Shown piece after piece: positions 27,026 to 35,606 of a stretch of DNA of 64,000 bases. The position numbers were made by a program, and so were the translations under genes. Source of the DNA: Candidatus Binatia bacterium (GTDB lineage: Bacteria; Desulfobacterota; Binatia; Bin18); contig OX638322.1 of NCBI GenBank assembly GCA_951812575.1, positions 124,001 to 188,000 on the forward strand. The letters are read 5' to 3'. The number at the start of each line of letters is the position of its first letter. Position 1 is the first letter of the stretch. Under the pieces are notes generated by a model. That model saw nothing but the letters and a program-made list of their open reading frames with translations. It did no database searches and was not told the DNA's origin.

Positions 27026-27322
27026 ATGGCAGACCGACAGAAACTCTCGGATACGGATATTCAGGCCAGGCTGGGCAGTATGCCGGGCTGGAGCGTGGCC
27101 CACGGGAAGTTACACCGGGAATATTCGTTCAAGGACTTTGTCCGCGCCTTTGGTTTTATGACCAGTGCGGCCCTGGTGGCGGAATCCATGAATCACCATC
27201 CCGAGTGGTTCAACGTCTACAGCACGGTGAACGTTGACCTGGCCACCCATGACGCCGGAGGCATCACCGAGCTGGACTTTACCCTGGCCGGGAAGATGGA
27301 AGAACTTGCCGCGGACAGTTGA
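27026..27322 (+). CDS. 4a-hydroxytetrahydrobiopterin dehydratase
   Basis: 98 residues, normal for the family. The signature ESMNHHPEWFNVYSTVNVDL contains the catalytic histidine pair and the conserved Pro-x-Trp. ACAGGAGGACAC precedes the ATG. The enzyme recycles pterin after aromatic-amino-acid hydroxylation, although many bacteria keep it without such a hydroxylase. It lies about 40 bases after the MFS gene. Confidence 0.93.
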   Translation: MADRQKLSDTDIQARLGSMPGWSVAHGKLHREYSFKDFVRAFGFMTSAALVAESMNHHPEWFNVYSTVNVDLATHDAGGITELDFTLAGKMEELAADS

Positions 27323-27367
27323 AAACCGCTCAAGGTCGAAACAAGCTGCTACCGCCTTCCTTCAGTT

Positions 27368-27403
27368 CCCTCTCCCCCCAGGGGAGAGGGCCAGGGTGAG
27401 GGG
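27368..27403 (+). repeat. interspersed CCCTCTCCC palindrome with tail, copy 2
   Basis: CCCTCTCCCCCCAGGGGAGAGGG followed by CCAGGGTGAGGGG, between two convergent gene ends. Confidence 0.8.
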
Positions 27404-27444
27404 CTCCCCGCCGGTGAGCAGCCCTCGGCCGCCCTGCTCCGGCG

Positions 27445-28641
27445 TCAGATAACGCCCGCCTCTTCCAACTCTTGCAGCTTTTCCTGAGAGAGGCCCAGCA
27501 GGCCCTGGTAGACCTCGCTGTTATGCTGACCGAGCAGCGGGGCCGGGGTGACCTCGACCGGAGAGTCGTCGAGTTGGACTGCGCAGCCGGGCATGGTGAT
27601 GCCGCCTCGGGTCGGATGTTCAACGGTGGCGACCATGCCACGTTCACGCAGCTGCGGGTGGGTGAAAATATCGTGTGAGTCAAAGACCGCCCCACACGGT
27701 ACGCCGGCCTCTCCAAATTGCTCCATGACCTCGAACTTGGTGTACTGTGTGGTCCAGGCACGAATGATGTCATACACCTCGTCAAAGCGGGTGTTGCGCT
27801 CGGACGTGGCCGTATAGCGCGGGTCGCCAAGCAAATCTTCACGCTCGATCGTACGCAGCAAACTCTCCCACATCCGTGGCGTCGTGGACATGAGATAAAC
27901 ATAATCGTTGGGTCCGCCCGGCGCACAAGGATAGGTGTCGGTAGGGGCGGCATGACTGAGGCGGTTGCCGGTGCGCTGGACCACGGCATCGGCCTGGAGA
28001 TGGTGGCGCATGGGCACCCGCATGTAATTGACCACCGCATCCTGCATGGACACTTCCACGTGCTGTCCCGTGCCCGTTTTGCCGCGTTGCAGCAGGGCCG
28101 CAAGAATGCCGACGGCGCAGTGGATACCTGTGCCGGTATCCCCAATAGTCGGACCGGGTTTGAGCGGCGGCGAACCGGGCAAGCCGGTAATGCTCATGGC
28201 CCCGCCGGTTGACAGGGCAATCGAGTTGAAACTCTTATACCCACTCCACGGGCCGGACGTGCCAAAGCCCTTGATCGTGGCATAGATCAGCCGTGGGTCG
28301 AGTTGCTGAAGGTCTGCGTAGCCGAGCCCCAGCTTTTCCATGGTGCCCGGAGAGAAATTCTCCAGGACGACATCAACCTGTGGCACCAGGGAGCGGAAGA
28401 GGTCGCGGCCCTGCTCGGTCTTGAGATTGAGGGTAATGCTGCGTTTATTGGCATTCAACAGAATAAAAAAATGCGAATCGAGTCCCGGCTCGTTAGTCAG
28501 AAAGTTCCGCCCCGACTCGCCGCTGCGGGGTAGTTCGACCTTAATCACATCCGCACCGAGAAAGGCCAATAACTCCGTACACGACGGACCAGCCTCAAAA
28601 TGCGACAAATCAAGAATACGCACATGATCGAGCGCGAGCAT
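27445..28641 (-). CDS. class III CoA-transferase (CaiB/BaiF, formyl-CoA transferase-like)
   Basis: 398 residues from the ATG behind AAAGGAGACAG. VRILDLSHFEAGPSCTELLA and GADVIKVELP form the N-terminal Rossmann part. VSMQDAVVNYMRVPMR contains the catalytic Asp (about 201) and closely resembles the site of formyl-CoA:oxalate CoA-transferase. It would move CoA between carboxylic acids in the cytoplasm; the true acid pair is unknown. Confidence 0.93.
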   Translation of the reverse strand: MLALDHVRILDLSHFEAGPSCTELLAFLGADVIKVELPRSGESGRNFLTNEPGLDSHFFILLNANKRSITLNLKTEQGRDLFRSLVPQVDVVLENFSPGTMEKLGLGYADLQQLDPRLIYATIKGFGTSGPWSGYKSFNSIALSTGGAMSITGLPGSPPLKPGPTIGDTGTGIHCAVGILAALLQRGKTGTGQHVEVSMQDAVVNYMRVPMRHHLQADAVVQRTGNRLSHAAPTDTYPCAPGGPNDYVYLMSTTPRMWESLLRTIEREDLLGDPRYTATSERNTRFDEVYDIIRAWTTQYTKFEVMEQFGEAGVPCGAVFDSHDIFTHPQLRERGMVATVEHPTRGGITMPGCAVQLDDSPVEVTPAPLLGQHNSEVYQGLLGLSQEKLQELEEAGVI

Positions 28642-28771
28642 CAGCTGTCTCCTTTTTTTCTCAGAGCCTGACACCCTACCACCTGGGTCGCGTCTGTGCC
28701 AACCTTGTCAAATGGAGAGCGGCAGGAGATAATCAGGATGTAGACTTTCTATCAGGGAGGGATGGCAGGCT

Positions 28772-29638
28772 ATGCAAAACAAGAAAACGTATGATCGTGC
28801 CACGCAGGATGTCGGGAATATCATTGGGATGGAACATGTGAATGTCACCGTTCCGGACCAGGCGATTGCTTCGACCTTTTATATCTCCGGCCTCGGCTTG
28901 ACCCGCGACCCATATATGATGGTCGGGCCGGGCAATATGTGGGTGAATATTGGCCAGCAGCAGTTTCACCTCCCGGCGAGTGACCCGCAGGTGTTCAGAG
29001 GCCACATCGGGGTGGTGGTTCCGGATTTGGCCGCCTTGCAGACGCGACTTGAACGGGTCCAAAAACGCCTCGCCGATACGGCCTTTCGCTGGTCGGCCAA
29101 AAAGAGCTATGTCGCGGTGACGTGTCCGTGGGGGAATCAGTTGCGCTGTTACGCGCCAAGTCCGCAGTTCGGGAATATGACGCTGGGCCTGCCCTATATT
29201 GAGATGCCGGTCGCACCCCGCACGGCCCGCGGGATTTGCCAATTCTATCAAGAGGTAATGAACACCCCGGCGAGGGTCCTCCAGGAGCGCGGCACCGCGG
29301 TCGCTCAGGTCCAGGTCGGGCGCTCTCAGGTCTTACGTTTTCGAGAAACCTCGAAGGCCATCCCCGCCTATGACGGCCATCATATCGCCGTCTACGTTGC
29401 CAACTTCTCAGCCCCGCACACCTTCCTGAAACGTCACAAATTGATTACCCAGGAGAGCGACGATCATCAGTATCGCTTTCAGGCCATCGTCAACCCCAAA
29501 ACCGGCAAGCTGTTATGCGAGCTTGAGCACGAGGTCCGCAGCCTGTTTCACCCCATGTACGAGCGGGAACTAGTGAACCGCAACGCCGGCCAGAGCATTT
29601 TTGCCTATCAGAAAGGACAGGACGCGTTCGCCGCGTAA
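28772..29638 (+). CDS. VOC-superfamily protein, two-module
   Basis: 288 residues. An N-terminal glyoxalase/dioxygenase module (GMEHVNVTVPDQAIASTFYI to about 130) is followed by a second, more diverged module (about 145-260, with HHIAVYVANF). His residues of possible metal ligands are visible in both (EHVNVTV, HIGVVV, HHIAVYV). The reaction is unknown. GGGAGGG lies ahead of the ATG at a long spacing. It stands alone between oppositely oriented genes. Confidence 0.75.
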   Translation: MQNKKTYDRATQDVGNIIGMEHVNVTVPDQAIASTFYISGLGLTRDPYMMVGPGNMWVNIGQQQFHLPASDPQVFRGHIGVVVPDLAALQTRLERVQKRLADTAFRWSAKKSYVAVTCPWGNQLRCYAPSPQFGNMTLGLPYIEMPVAPRTARGICQFYQEVMNTPARVLQERGTAVAQVQVGRSQVLRFRETSKAIPAYDGHHIAVYVANFSAPHTFLKRHKLITQESDDHQYRFQAIVNPKTGKLLCELEHEVRSLFHPMYERELVNRNAGQSIFAYQKGQDAFAA

Positions 29639-29639
29639 G

Positions 29640-29800
29640 GGAGTGACGAGAGGAACCCACCCCTGTAGCCAATCGCCGGTCTGCTGGCTGATCTCTTCCA
29701 GCGATAACCCGTCTTTGACATACAGGCCCCGGGCCTTTGCCTGGGCGTTGAACTTTTCCTTGGTGGAACGATACGGCCTGGGTAGGCACTCGCTGTGACA
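29640..29800 (-). pseudogene. possible remnant of an HTH-containing gene
   Basis: On the minus strand one frame reads RSTKEKFNAQAKARGLYV then KDGLSLEEISQQTGDWL, which looks like the start of a helix-turn-helix protein (phage terminase-small-subunit or DUF1804-like). It has no proper start, continuation or intact frame, so it is most likely debris. No product is claimed. Confidence 0.3.
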
Positions 29801-29860
29801 TCGGTATCAGGAAACAGCGCTACGAATTGATCCGGGGCCAAGCAATGAACGTTTGCGCCT

Positions 29861-30154
29861 CTAGGATTGGTGGAGTTCAAGCTCAGGACGCATTCCGACA
29901 GCGGCCGCAGCACGTTTCAATGTATGCAGCGTCACGCCTTCGTTCTCCGGGTCAAGCAACCGGTCGAGTTGAGAGCGACTGGTTGCCATGCGCTCAGCCA
30001 TCCGAGCCTTGGAGAGGTTCTGCGCCTTCATCGCTTCCTCTAGCTTGTAGGCAAGGACGGACTTGATTGTCTGGTTCTTCGCGTCTGCATAGGTTCCGTC
30101 TTCCCGGAGCAAGCTTTCAAGCGTTGAGCCAAGATGGGGGTTTTTCTTAGCCAT
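29861..30154 (-). CDS. XRE-type antitoxin-like regulator, solitary
   Basis: 97 residues. A helix-turn-helix (about 50-75, LSKARMAERMATSRSQLDRLL) follows an N-terminal helical part. The layout resembles HigA-type or HTH_37 antitoxins that pair with a RelE-like toxin gene. No toxin gene is found on either side: upstream is the hydroxyacid dehydrogenase, and downstream is only the degenerate remnant. It may be an orphan regulator. Confidence 0.72.
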   Translation of the reverse strand: MAKKNPHLGSTLESLLREDGTYADAKNQTIKSVLAYKLEEAMKAQNLSKARMAERMATSRSQLDRLLDPENEGVTLHTLKRAAAAVGMRPELELHQS

Positions 30155-30168
30155 AGCAAACGCCCGTC

Positions 30169-31164
30169 CTAATACCCGCCGCGTTTGTCCACGACATTAT
30201 CCATCGGCTCGTCGCGTAAATACTGGCCCAGAATCGGCCGGAACAACGCCACCGCGTGCTCCCAGTAGTGAGAGCGAATGCCGGAATAATGCGGGGTGAG
30301 AATGACGTTCGGCAGGTGGAATAATTCGCTGTCGGCCTCCGGCGGCTCGGGGTCGGTGACATCCAGACCGGCGCCGCCGAGACGGTCTTCTTTGAGGGCC
30401 CGGATTAAGGCCGCTTCCTGAATGATCGCGCCGCGGCCGACATTCAAAATAAAAGCCCCTGGCTTCATCTGCCGCAGTTCAGGCTCTCCGATCATACCCC
30501 GTGTTTCCGGCGTCAGCGGAGCGGCAACCACCACATAGTCCGACTGCTCCAAGAGCCGGGGCAGATCGTCCGGCCCGTATAATTCATTAACACAGGCCGG
30601 CTTGTCGCCACCTCGACGTTTGTTGGCAACCACCCGCATGCCGAGCGCCTGACAGCGTTCGGCCACGGCCAGGCCAATACTGCCCAGCCCGATAATGCCA
30701 ACGGTCCGGCCGTGCAGCTCGGCAATCAGCGAAAATCGGCTGAGCATTTCCTGACGCGCCCACCTGCCCTCCCCCTGGAGGCGGTACGCATCGTGCAGGC
30801 GTCGGGCAAACATGAGCATCATGCCCAGCACGTGCTCAGCAATCGGAATGCCGTAGAGGCCGCGCGAGTTGGTGACAATGACCTCGCTCTCGACCAGCTC
30901 CGGAAACAAGACGTGCGTGGCTCCGGCCGAGGTGAGGTGGAGCCATTTGAGCCGGGTGGCGACAGCCAGGTCCTTTTTGCTGAATCGGACGGCGCACAGC
31001 ACCTCGGTATCGGCCAGTTCGGCAAGCCGCCGGTCCGGGTCCTGGATCAGATTGATGTGGGCCTGCGGAAATTCGTCTTGCAGTTGCCGGACGAGCGTCA
31101 GGGGAAAATCCGGCCAGCCGGCCAGCCCGGCCGCGCCGGCAAACGAAATACTCACCTTGGTCAT
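30169..31164 (-). CDS. D-2-hydroxyacid dehydrogenase
   Basis: 331 residues from the ATG behind AGAGGA; the long reading to 31377 overlaps the VOC gene and is rejected. GRTVGIIGLGSIGLAVAERC is the NAD site. The catalytic Arg lies in VVAAPLTPETRG, the Glu in LDVTDPEPPEA and the His in ILTPHYSGIRS. It reduces a 2-keto acid or oxidises a D-2-hydroxyacid, and is the third gene of an operon with the VOC and CoA-transferase genes. Confidence 0.9.
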   Translation of the reverse strand: MTKVSISFAGAAGLAGWPDFPLTLVRQLQDEFPQAHINLIQDPDRRLAELADTEVLCAVRFSKKDLAVATRLKWLHLTSAGATHVLFPELVESEVIVTNSRGLYGIPIAEHVLGMMLMFARRLHDAYRLQGEGRWARQEMLSRFSLIAELHGRTVGIIGLGSIGLAVAERCQALGMRVVANKRRGGDKPACVNELYGPDDLPRLLEQSDYVVVAAPLTPETRGMIGEPELRQMKPGAFILNVGRGAIIQEAALIRALKEDRLGGAGLDVTDPEPPEADSELFHLPNVILTPHYSGIRSHYWEHAVALFRPILGQYLRDEPMDNVVDKRGGY

Positions 31165-31183
31165 GGCGGTCCTCTTGACGGGC

Positions 31184-31720
31184 CTATTCGCTGCCTTCCA
31201 TTTGCGTATCCCGCCAATAGCTCCACGGCACGGGATAGTGCACCAGCTCCAATTTGATGCCGTCCGGGTCGGCAAAGAACACGGCGTAATAATACGGACC
31301 GTACTCGGGATAATCGGCCGGCGGATCAAGCACGGTGATGCCCTCGGCCAGCAGAAAATCGTGGAAACGGTCCACATCGGCCTTCTGGCTGGCCTTGAGC
31401 GCCAGGTGGTGCAGACCGGCGCGAAAGCGGTTATGGCCGACGGCTTTTTCTTCGGCCGCGGCTTCCTTGATGCCGATAATCAGGTGGGCGTTATGGAAGC
31501 CGTTGTAATGCGGATGGACGAGCTTGCGAAAGCCCAGCGCGCCCAGAATTTTTTCATAAAAGGGTAGCGAGCGGCTCAAATCCGTTACCGTCAGGTCCAG
31601 ATGATCAACGCCCAGAACCTCGAAGGGCTCGAAATCGGGAGGAGTCGTTTCCAGCGGGACCGAGCCCGGGATGACCGCGCTTTTCAGGTGGTCGGCGTGA
31701 AAGAGTTCGGATGGAGACAT
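31184..31720 (-). CDS. VOC-family glyoxalase/dioxygenase-like protein
   Basis: 178 residues with one pair of beta-alpha-beta-beta-beta modules. VLGVDHLDLTVTDLSRSLPFY starts the first module, and AGLHHLALKA and FFADPDGIKLELVH form the second; His and Glu metal ligands are at their usual places. The N-terminal 38 residues precede the domain. It is followed by the dehydrogenase gene after 19 bases. The reaction is not predictable. Confidence 0.87.
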   Translation of the reverse strand: MSPSELFHADHLKSAVIPGSVPLETTPPDFEPFEVLGVDHLDLTVTDLSRSLPFYEKILGALGFRKLVHPHYNGFHNAHLIIGIKEAAAEEKAVGHNRFRAGLHHLALKASQKADVDRFHDFLLAEGITVLDPPADYPEYGPYYYAVFFADPDGIKLELVHYPVPWSYWRDTQMEGSE

Positions 31721-31767
31721 CGCAGTCTTCCTTTATCTGTCCTGACCAGCCCGCCTGCACCTGCCTC

Positions 31768-34170
31768 CTAATCCAAGACCTTCTCGTCTTTGAGCCGCGC
31801 AATCTCTTCCGGCGCATAGCCCAGTACGTCCCGCATGACCTCGTCCGTATGCTGGCCGAGCAACGGCGCGGGCGCACGGACGCCGTTGGGCGATTCGGCC
31901 AGCAGCCAGGGGATGCCCATATGCAGTCGGGGGCCGACTTCCGGATGAGGCAGGCGCGAGAATGCCCCGCGTGCTTCCAGATTCTTGTCTTCCGCAAGGT
32001 CAGACGCGCTCATCGCCGGAAAGGCGGCAACACCGGCCTCCTGGAGCATCTGTGTCACTGCCCAGCGGTCGCGCTGGCTGGTCCACTCGGTCAGCAGTTT
32101 TTCCAACTCATCTTCGTTCGCTTTCCGGTTGGGAGCCGTGCCAAATCGTGCGTCACGGGCGAGTTGCGGCTGGCCCATAGCCTGACACAGGGCCTGCCAT
32201 TCTTCGTCCGAGCCACACGCGATCGAGACCCAGGCATCTTCTCCCGCGCAACGAAAACAGTTATGCGGGGCCATGATGGGGTCGTGGTTGCCGTCGCGCT
32301 CCGGCTGAGTGCCGTTCATGACGTAATCCATCCAGCCTTCGGACACCAGGGCCGCCACGGCGTCAAACAGCGATACGTCAATATACTGGCCTTGGCCGGT
32401 GCGTTTTCGGGCGACCAGCGCGGCGCAGACTGCCGCGGCGGCGTGAATGCCGCTGTTCGGGTCGCCATACGAAATCCCGACCTCCTGCGGCGAGCCGCCC
32501 TGATAGCCGGTGAGGGAAGACAACCCGCTGACCGGAGCCATCGCCGGGCCATAGCCCATATATTTCTTCTGCGGGCCGGAATGGCCAAAACCCGAGATCG
32601 AGGCCACAATGATATCCGGCTTGATCTGCTTGAGGTCGTCGTAACTGAGCCCCAGGTTGTCCATCACGCCGGTTGCAAAATTATCCACCACCACATCGCT
32701 CTGCTTGATGAGTTCTTTGACGATCTCCATTCCCCGCGGTTTGGCGACATTGAGGAGCAGACTTTTCTTGCCCATGCTCCACTCGTTGAAAATACCGGAG
32801 CGATTCACCCCGGCTTCCATACCCTTCGGGTAGATAGGCAGCCGGCGGGTAATATCCACCCGGGCGTTGGATTCGATCTTAATCACCTCCGCCCCCAGGT
32901 GCGCCAGATGCATGGTGCCAAACGGCCCGGCCCAGACCCAGGTAAAATCCGTCACCCGCACGCCTTCCAAGGGCAGACGAGGGTTGGGGGTTGGGGATTG
33001 GGGGTTGGGGGTTGGGGAGGAGCTTTGCAGTTCGGCGAAGACTTCGGCAGTATGCTCCCCCAGTTGTGGAGCGGGACGACGAATCTGCCACCACGGCTCG
33101 CGCAGTCGGTACGGGGCGCCGAGATGGGCCAGCTTGCCCGCTTGGGGATGTTCCACATCCACAAAAAACTCGCGCGCGCGGAGATGCTTGTCTTCGGCGA
33201 GCTGGGCCATGGTATGCACCGGCGCAAAACAGATTCTCCGCTCCTGGCCCATCCGAAACAGCTCATGCACCTTCTGCTGCTGGAACCATTCATCCAGATA
33301 CATCTTGAGCACGTCCTGGTTCTTGGCCCGGTCTATACCCCCTTGAAAAATCTCCCAGCTCCCCCACTCGGGATTCCCCATGAGGTCAACCAGGCGTTCC
33401 CATTGGTCTTCTTCCGCAACAACCAGGAAGATGAGGCCATCCTGACACTCATAAATACCCCACGGGTACAGCAGCCGTTTGCCCAGGCGCGAGGCGACCC
33501 GCTCACTGTACGTATAATGGACGAAGCTCTGTTCCATAAAAGAGGACACATAGGCTTGAGTGCTGAGATCAATATGTTCTCCACGCCCGGTTTCCAAGGC
33601 CCGGTAATAGGCGCCAAGCGTCGCGACCGTGGCGGCCAGCCCGCCTTGGAATCCCGTCTGATGGCCGTACGCCTTGAGGGGCGGTAAGTCCGGATAGTCC
33701 GAAGCCCCAGGGCTCAACCAGGCCCAGCCGCCGGCATTAGCGACGGTGAGGTCATACGCCTTGTAGTGTGTATACGGACCGGTCAGGCCAAAGGGTGTAA
33801 TCGAACACATCACCAGCCGCGGGTTGAGGGCACGAAAGGTCGGATAATCAATGCCTAGCTCCGCCATATGCGGCGGCGCATAGTCATGGACCAGGATGTC
33901 GGCCCACTGCACGAGTTGAGAGAGGCGGTCTTGCTCCTGGGTCACATCAAGCGTGACGCTGCGCTTATTGGTATTGAGGGATAAAAAGAGACCGCTCTGC
34001 TCGGGGTCTGCTTTGCCGCCCGGAAAAGGCCCGCGCCAACGGGACTGGTCGCCGCCCGGCTCTTCGGCCTTGACGACATTCGCGCCAAGGTCGGCCATGA
34101 GTTTTGTCGCGTATGCGGCCGAAGCAAGATGGCCGAGTTCCAGTACTTTGACACCTTCGAGACCCTGCAT
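31768..34170 (-). CDS. tandem class III CoA-transferase fusion, 800 residues
   Basis: Two complete CaiB/BaiF domains are joined: residues about 1-382 and 401-800. The linker (about 383-399) is a Ser/Pro/Thr/Asn repeat. In domain 2 the catalytic Asp is present (YIDVSLFDAVAAL, about 603). In domain 1 the same place reads HIDLSTQAYVSSF with Ala at about 206, so domain 1 probably lacks acyl transfer and may bind CoA or hold the dimer. Class III enzymes are interlocked dimers, so a fused pair could mimic one. It heads an operon with the VOC and hydroxyacid dehydrogenase genes. Confidence 0.88.
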   Translation of the reverse strand: MQGLEGVKVLELGHLASAAYATKLMADLGANVVKAEEPGGDQSRWRGPFPGGKADPEQSGLFLSLNTNKRSVTLDVTQEQDRLSQLVQWADILVHDYAPPHMAELGIDYPTFRALNPRLVMCSITPFGLTGPYTHYKAYDLTVANAGGWAWLSPGASDYPDLPPLKAYGHQTGFQGGLAATVATLGAYYRALETGRGEHIDLSTQAYVSSFMEQSFVHYTYSERVASRLGKRLLYPWGIYECQDGLIFLVVAEEDQWERLVDLMGNPEWGSWEIFQGGIDRAKNQDVLKMYLDEWFQQQKVHELFRMGQERRICFAPVHTMAQLAEDKHLRAREFFVDVEHPQAGKLAHLGAPYRLREPWWQIRRPAPQLGEHTAEVFAELQSSSPTPNPQSPTPNPRLPLEGVRVTDFTWVWAGPFGTMHLAHLGAEVIKIESNARVDITRRLPIYPKGMEAGVNRSGIFNEWSMGKKSLLLNVAKPRGMEIVKELIKQSDVVVDNFATGVMDNLGLSYDDLKQIKPDIIVASISGFGHSGPQKKYMGYGPAMAPVSGLSSLTGYQGGSPQEVGISYGDPNSGIHAAAAVCAALVARKRTGQGQYIDVSLFDAVAALVSEGWMDYVMNGTQPERDGNHDPIMAPHNCFRCAGEDAWVSIACGSDEEWQALCQAMGQPQLARDARFGTAPNRKANEDELEKLLTEWTSQRDRWAVTQMLQEAGVAAFPAMSASDLAEDKNLEARGAFSRLPHPEVGPRLHMGIPWLLAESPNGVRAPAPLLGQHTDEVMRDVLGYAPEEIARLKDEKVLD
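32981..33018 (+). repeat. G-rich repeat within the CoA-transferase linker
   Basis: The plus strand reads GGGTTGGGGGTTGGGGATT with further GGGGGTT units, enough for a G-quadruplex. It encodes the PTPNPQSPTPNP linker on the other strand. Confidence 0.75.
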
Positions 34171-34345
34171 AAACTCCCTCCTTTACCGGAGCGGATCAGA
34201 CACTCCGACGTCTGGCCCAGTATCGATTAGCGCAAACGTTTCTAACACTCATCGAACGAATTGCCTAATGTTTTTCTTGGTTCTACCCTGATTCGCGATT
34301 TGCTCTCTTGCTAGGACCTGGGGTAGTATTCCTGTCCACGGATTG

Positions 34346-34399
34346 AAAGAGTAAACATGTCTTTCCCTGATTCCAAGCTGTTGTACACGTTTGCTCTTT
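34346..34399. repeat. 54-bp inverted-repeat element, copy A
   Basis: The left arm AAAGAGTAAACATGTC and right arm ACACGTTTGCTCTTT are near-inverse. It lies 50 bases before the first SnoaL-like gene. Copy B at 36739 has the same length and arms but a different centre. Confidence 0.75.
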
Positions 34400-34448
34400 G
34401 AGGTCAATCCGGAAGGGACACTTCGCAGCAGAGAGCTGGAGCAGTCAT

Positions 34449-34916
34449 ATGAGTCGGATACACCGTCATCTCTTCTTGGGAATCAGTCTGTTGGGCATCA
34501 GCCTGCTGGCCAGCATTGGAGTGGAGCCTGTCCGGGCAGACGATCTGACTGACATTCAACAGGCATATGAGGCGGATATCCGATTGTTCAACGGACAAGA
34601 CCCAACGACGTTCACGGCCACAGCCCACGAAAATGTTGTCTTATTCGGCACCCTGTCTCCCTTTGCCGTCGAAGGGAAAGCCGCCATTCAACAACTCGTG
34701 CAGGAGTATTTTACGAACCACGATTACGTCAAATGGCGGTCGGCAAACGCGAAATTCCTGGTGATTGAAACGAGCGGGCTGGCATGGGGCCATTATACCG
34801 TGCGAGAGCAGCCGCGGGTTGGTCCGCGGCGGATACTGCATGGCCGCTATACCTTTACCTATACCAAGGAGGAGGGCAAATGGCTGGTCGTTGCCTTGGA
34901 CTTCTCGCCGCTGTAA
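34449..34916 (+). CDS. exported SnoaL/ketosteroid-isomerase-like protein 1
   Basis: 155 residues. A signal peptide (about 1-30, ending VRAD) precedes an NTF2-like cone: YEADIRLFNGQDPTTFTATA, the core, then GRYTFTYTKEEGKWLVVALDF. This fold binds small ligands, and the export signal implies a periplasmic or surface role. CTGGAG precedes the chosen ATG. The next gene is a paralogue after about 56 bases. Confidence 0.75.
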   Translation: MSRIHRHLFLGISLLGISLLASIGVEPVRADDLTDIQQAYEADIRLFNGQDPTTFTATAHENVVLFGTLSPFAVEGKAAIQQLVQEYFTNHDYVKWRSANAKFLVIETSGLAWGHYTVREQPRVGPRRILHGRYTFTYTKEEGKWLVVALDFSPL

Positions 34917-34972
34917 TGCGGGCAAACCGCAGCCGACGAAGCGGGAACGCGATGAGAATACGGTGAGGGAAG

Positions 34973-35431
34973 ATGACGCTGCTACGAATCTACCTTGTGT
35001 GCGCCTGGGTCCTCGTGCTGGGTGGGCTGTCTCCGGCCCTCGGGCAATCGGAACGCGAGGCCCTCATTGCTGCTTTCAACGCCGAGATTGAAGCCCTCAA
35101 TACCGGAGACCTGAACGCGGCAGTTGCGACTGTCCACGACAAAATCGTCCTGTATGGGCTGTACTCGCCGTTTCCCATCGAGGGCAAGGAGGCGTTCCGA
35201 CAGGCCGTTCAGGAATACTTCGATGAACAGGAACACGCCACACTCGAAATCGTCCATCCGAGATATCGCCTGACTGGGGCAACCGGGGTGGCGTGGGGCC
35301 ACTACCAACTCACACGAAAACTCAAGGGCGAACCAGTCGATATCACGCCCGGCCAGTATATGCTGACCTATGTGCAGATCGATGGTGCATGGCTGGTGAT
35401 GAGCATGCACTTTGCACCCTTACCGCAATAA
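34973..35431 (+). CDS. exported SnoaL/ketosteroid-isomerase-like protein 2
   Basis: 152 residues with a signal peptide (about 1-24, ending ALGQ). FNAEIEALNTGDLNAAVATV and YMLTYVQIDGAWLVMSMHF match the neighbouring paralogue at about the same positions. GVAWGHYQLT is shared with SGLAWGHYTVR of the first copy. The pair is a tandem duplication that has diverged. GAGGGAAG precedes the ATG. Confidence 0.75.
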   Translation: MTLLRIYLVCAWVLVLGGLSPALGQSEREALIAAFNAEIEALNTGDLNAAVATVHDKIVLYGLYSPFPIEGKEAFRQAVQEYFDEQEHATLEIVHPRYRLTGATGVAWGHYQLTRKLKGEPVDITPGQYMLTYVQIDGAWLVMSMHFAPLPQ

Positions 35432-35503
35432 ACCCGCGGATTGACAGCGGCCCGAACCTGTTTTTTTGCGCCGCAGGCGGATGCCGCCTCACTAGTACGC
35501 TTG

Positions 35504-35580
35504 CGTCATGCCGGACGTGATCCGGCATCCAGAGGGCGGGAGGCTGGGGACCTGGATTCCTGCTTTTGCAGGAATGACGG
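35504..35580. repeat. nested palindromic intergenic element (about 76 bp)
   Basis: CGTCAT (35505) and ATGACG (35574) form outer arms. Within are GCCGGA-CGTGA-TCCGGC and ATTCCTGC-TTTT-GCAGGAAT (35556-35575). It is the common kind of repeat with TGCAGGAAT-type hairpins. Confidence 0.7.
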
Positions 35581-35606
35581 ACGGCTAGACATCATCGTTA
35601 TTTGCT

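Noticed and set aside
31711..33687. 658-residue frame on the plus strand opposite the fused CoA-transferase
   Set aside because: The antisense frame is a by-product of codon bias; the minus-strand CoA-transferase has clear domains and catalytic motifs.
35440..35500. terminator with T-run before the palindromic element
   Set aside because: The T-run precedes the possible stem on the plus strand, so neither orientation gives a proper terminator.
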